Below are positions 63,931 through 64,000 of a stretch of DNA of 64,000 nt, piece after piece. The stretch spans positions 1 through 64,000 of the forward strand of contig NZ_JAMJPL010000007.1 in assembly GCF_023555055.1 (NCBI RefSeq). Reading direction: 5' to 3'. Every line of letters starts with the position of its first letter. Positions within the stretch are counted from its first letter, which is position 1. Under the pieces are notes generated by a model. That model searched no databases. It was given only the letters and a program-made list of their open reading frames with translations, and was not told the DNA's origin. The stretch comes from Marinobacter sp. ATCH36 (GTDB lineage Bacteria > Pseudomonadota > Gammaproteobacteria > Pseudomonadales > Oleiphilaceae). Made by a program: the position numbers and the translations under genes.

Positions 63931-64000
63931 TCAGACCCCGCGCCGAAACAACTCATCCAGCTTCTGTTCGAAGTCGTGGTAGTTGAGGAAATCGTAAAGT
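63931..64000 (-). CDS. prpB: 2-methylisocitrate lyase PrpB, C-terminus (partial)
   Basis: The last 22 codons, read on the minus strand as LYDFLNYHDFEQKLDELFRR-GV-stop, match the end of PrpB, which cleaves 2-methylisocitrate to pyruvate and succinate. Only the end is in the window. The stop TGA is at 63933-63931 inside a TCAGACCCC repeat piece, so the repeat forms the last codons (GGGGTCTGA). Confidence 0.85.
   Translation of the reverse strand, partial: LYDFLNYHDFEQKLDELFRRGV

Overview
The window looks like chromosomal DNA of a marine gammaproteobacterium, possibly a Marinobacter relative. That placement is an inference from three things: a full XrtA (exosortase A)/PEP-CTERM system with its exopolysaccharide (EPS) locus, a 2-methylcitrate cycle with both AcnD/PrpF and PrpD, and typical gammaproteobacterial housekeeping neighbours such as 4.5S RNA. 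No rRNA or tRNA gene was found.

Layout. (1) 0-3.1 kb: a surface lipoprotein with bacterial Ig-like repeats, the 4.5S SRP RNA gene and a 2OG-Fe(II) oxygenase, all on the minus strand. (2) 3.2-12.3 kb, plus strand: a hexose-phosphate mutarotase, a lysophospholipid-type acyltransferase, an SDR-like protein with an eroded active site, then PrsK (histidine kinase), PrsR (sigma-54-dependent response regulator) and PrsT (TPR lipoprotein). (3) 12.4-49.4 kb, almost all minus strand: a roughly 37-kb EPS cluster. It is bounded by XrtA/EpsI at the left and the conserved XrtA-type export core at the right (GT2, deacetylase, outer-membrane barrel, P-loop ATPase, Wzz, Wza, priming sugar transferase). Between them lies a variable region with ten or more glycosyltransferases, flippase, polymerase, sulfotransferase, O-acyltransferase, adenylate-forming enzyme, two ATP-grasp proteins, a PP-loop protein, an asparagine-synthetase-like amidotransferase, two GNAT proteins, a degraded IS3-family transposase and an AT-rich stretch of apparently foreign origin. 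(4) 49.5-58.4 kb: four PEP-CTERM proteins, a vanillyl-alcohol-oxidase-type flavoenzyme, an exosortase-linked N-acyl amino acid synthase-like acyltransferase, and prpD. (5) 58.4-64 kb: prpF, acnD, prpC and the 3' end of prpB, each intergenic gap filled with GGGGTCTGACCCC palindromes.

How it works together. The EPS genes would build, flip, polymerise and export an acidic or decorated polysaccharide. XrtA would process the PEP-CTERM proteins at the inner membrane for export to the same matrix. PrsK-PrsR with sigma-54 would switch on the PEP-CTERM genes. The sequence supports this directly: all four PEP-CTERM genes have a GG-N10-GC (-24/-12) promoter preceded, at 52-53 or 65 nt and always in the same orientation, by a shared 18-19-bp box (TGTC-N9/10-TTACAY) that is a strong candidate for the PrsR operator.

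The 52-58 kb block looks inserted into a once-continuous prpB-prpC-acnD-prpF-prpD locus. A broken copy of the prpF 3' end, next to a relic of an XRE-type helix-turn-helix gene, lies between two of the PEP-CTERM genes.
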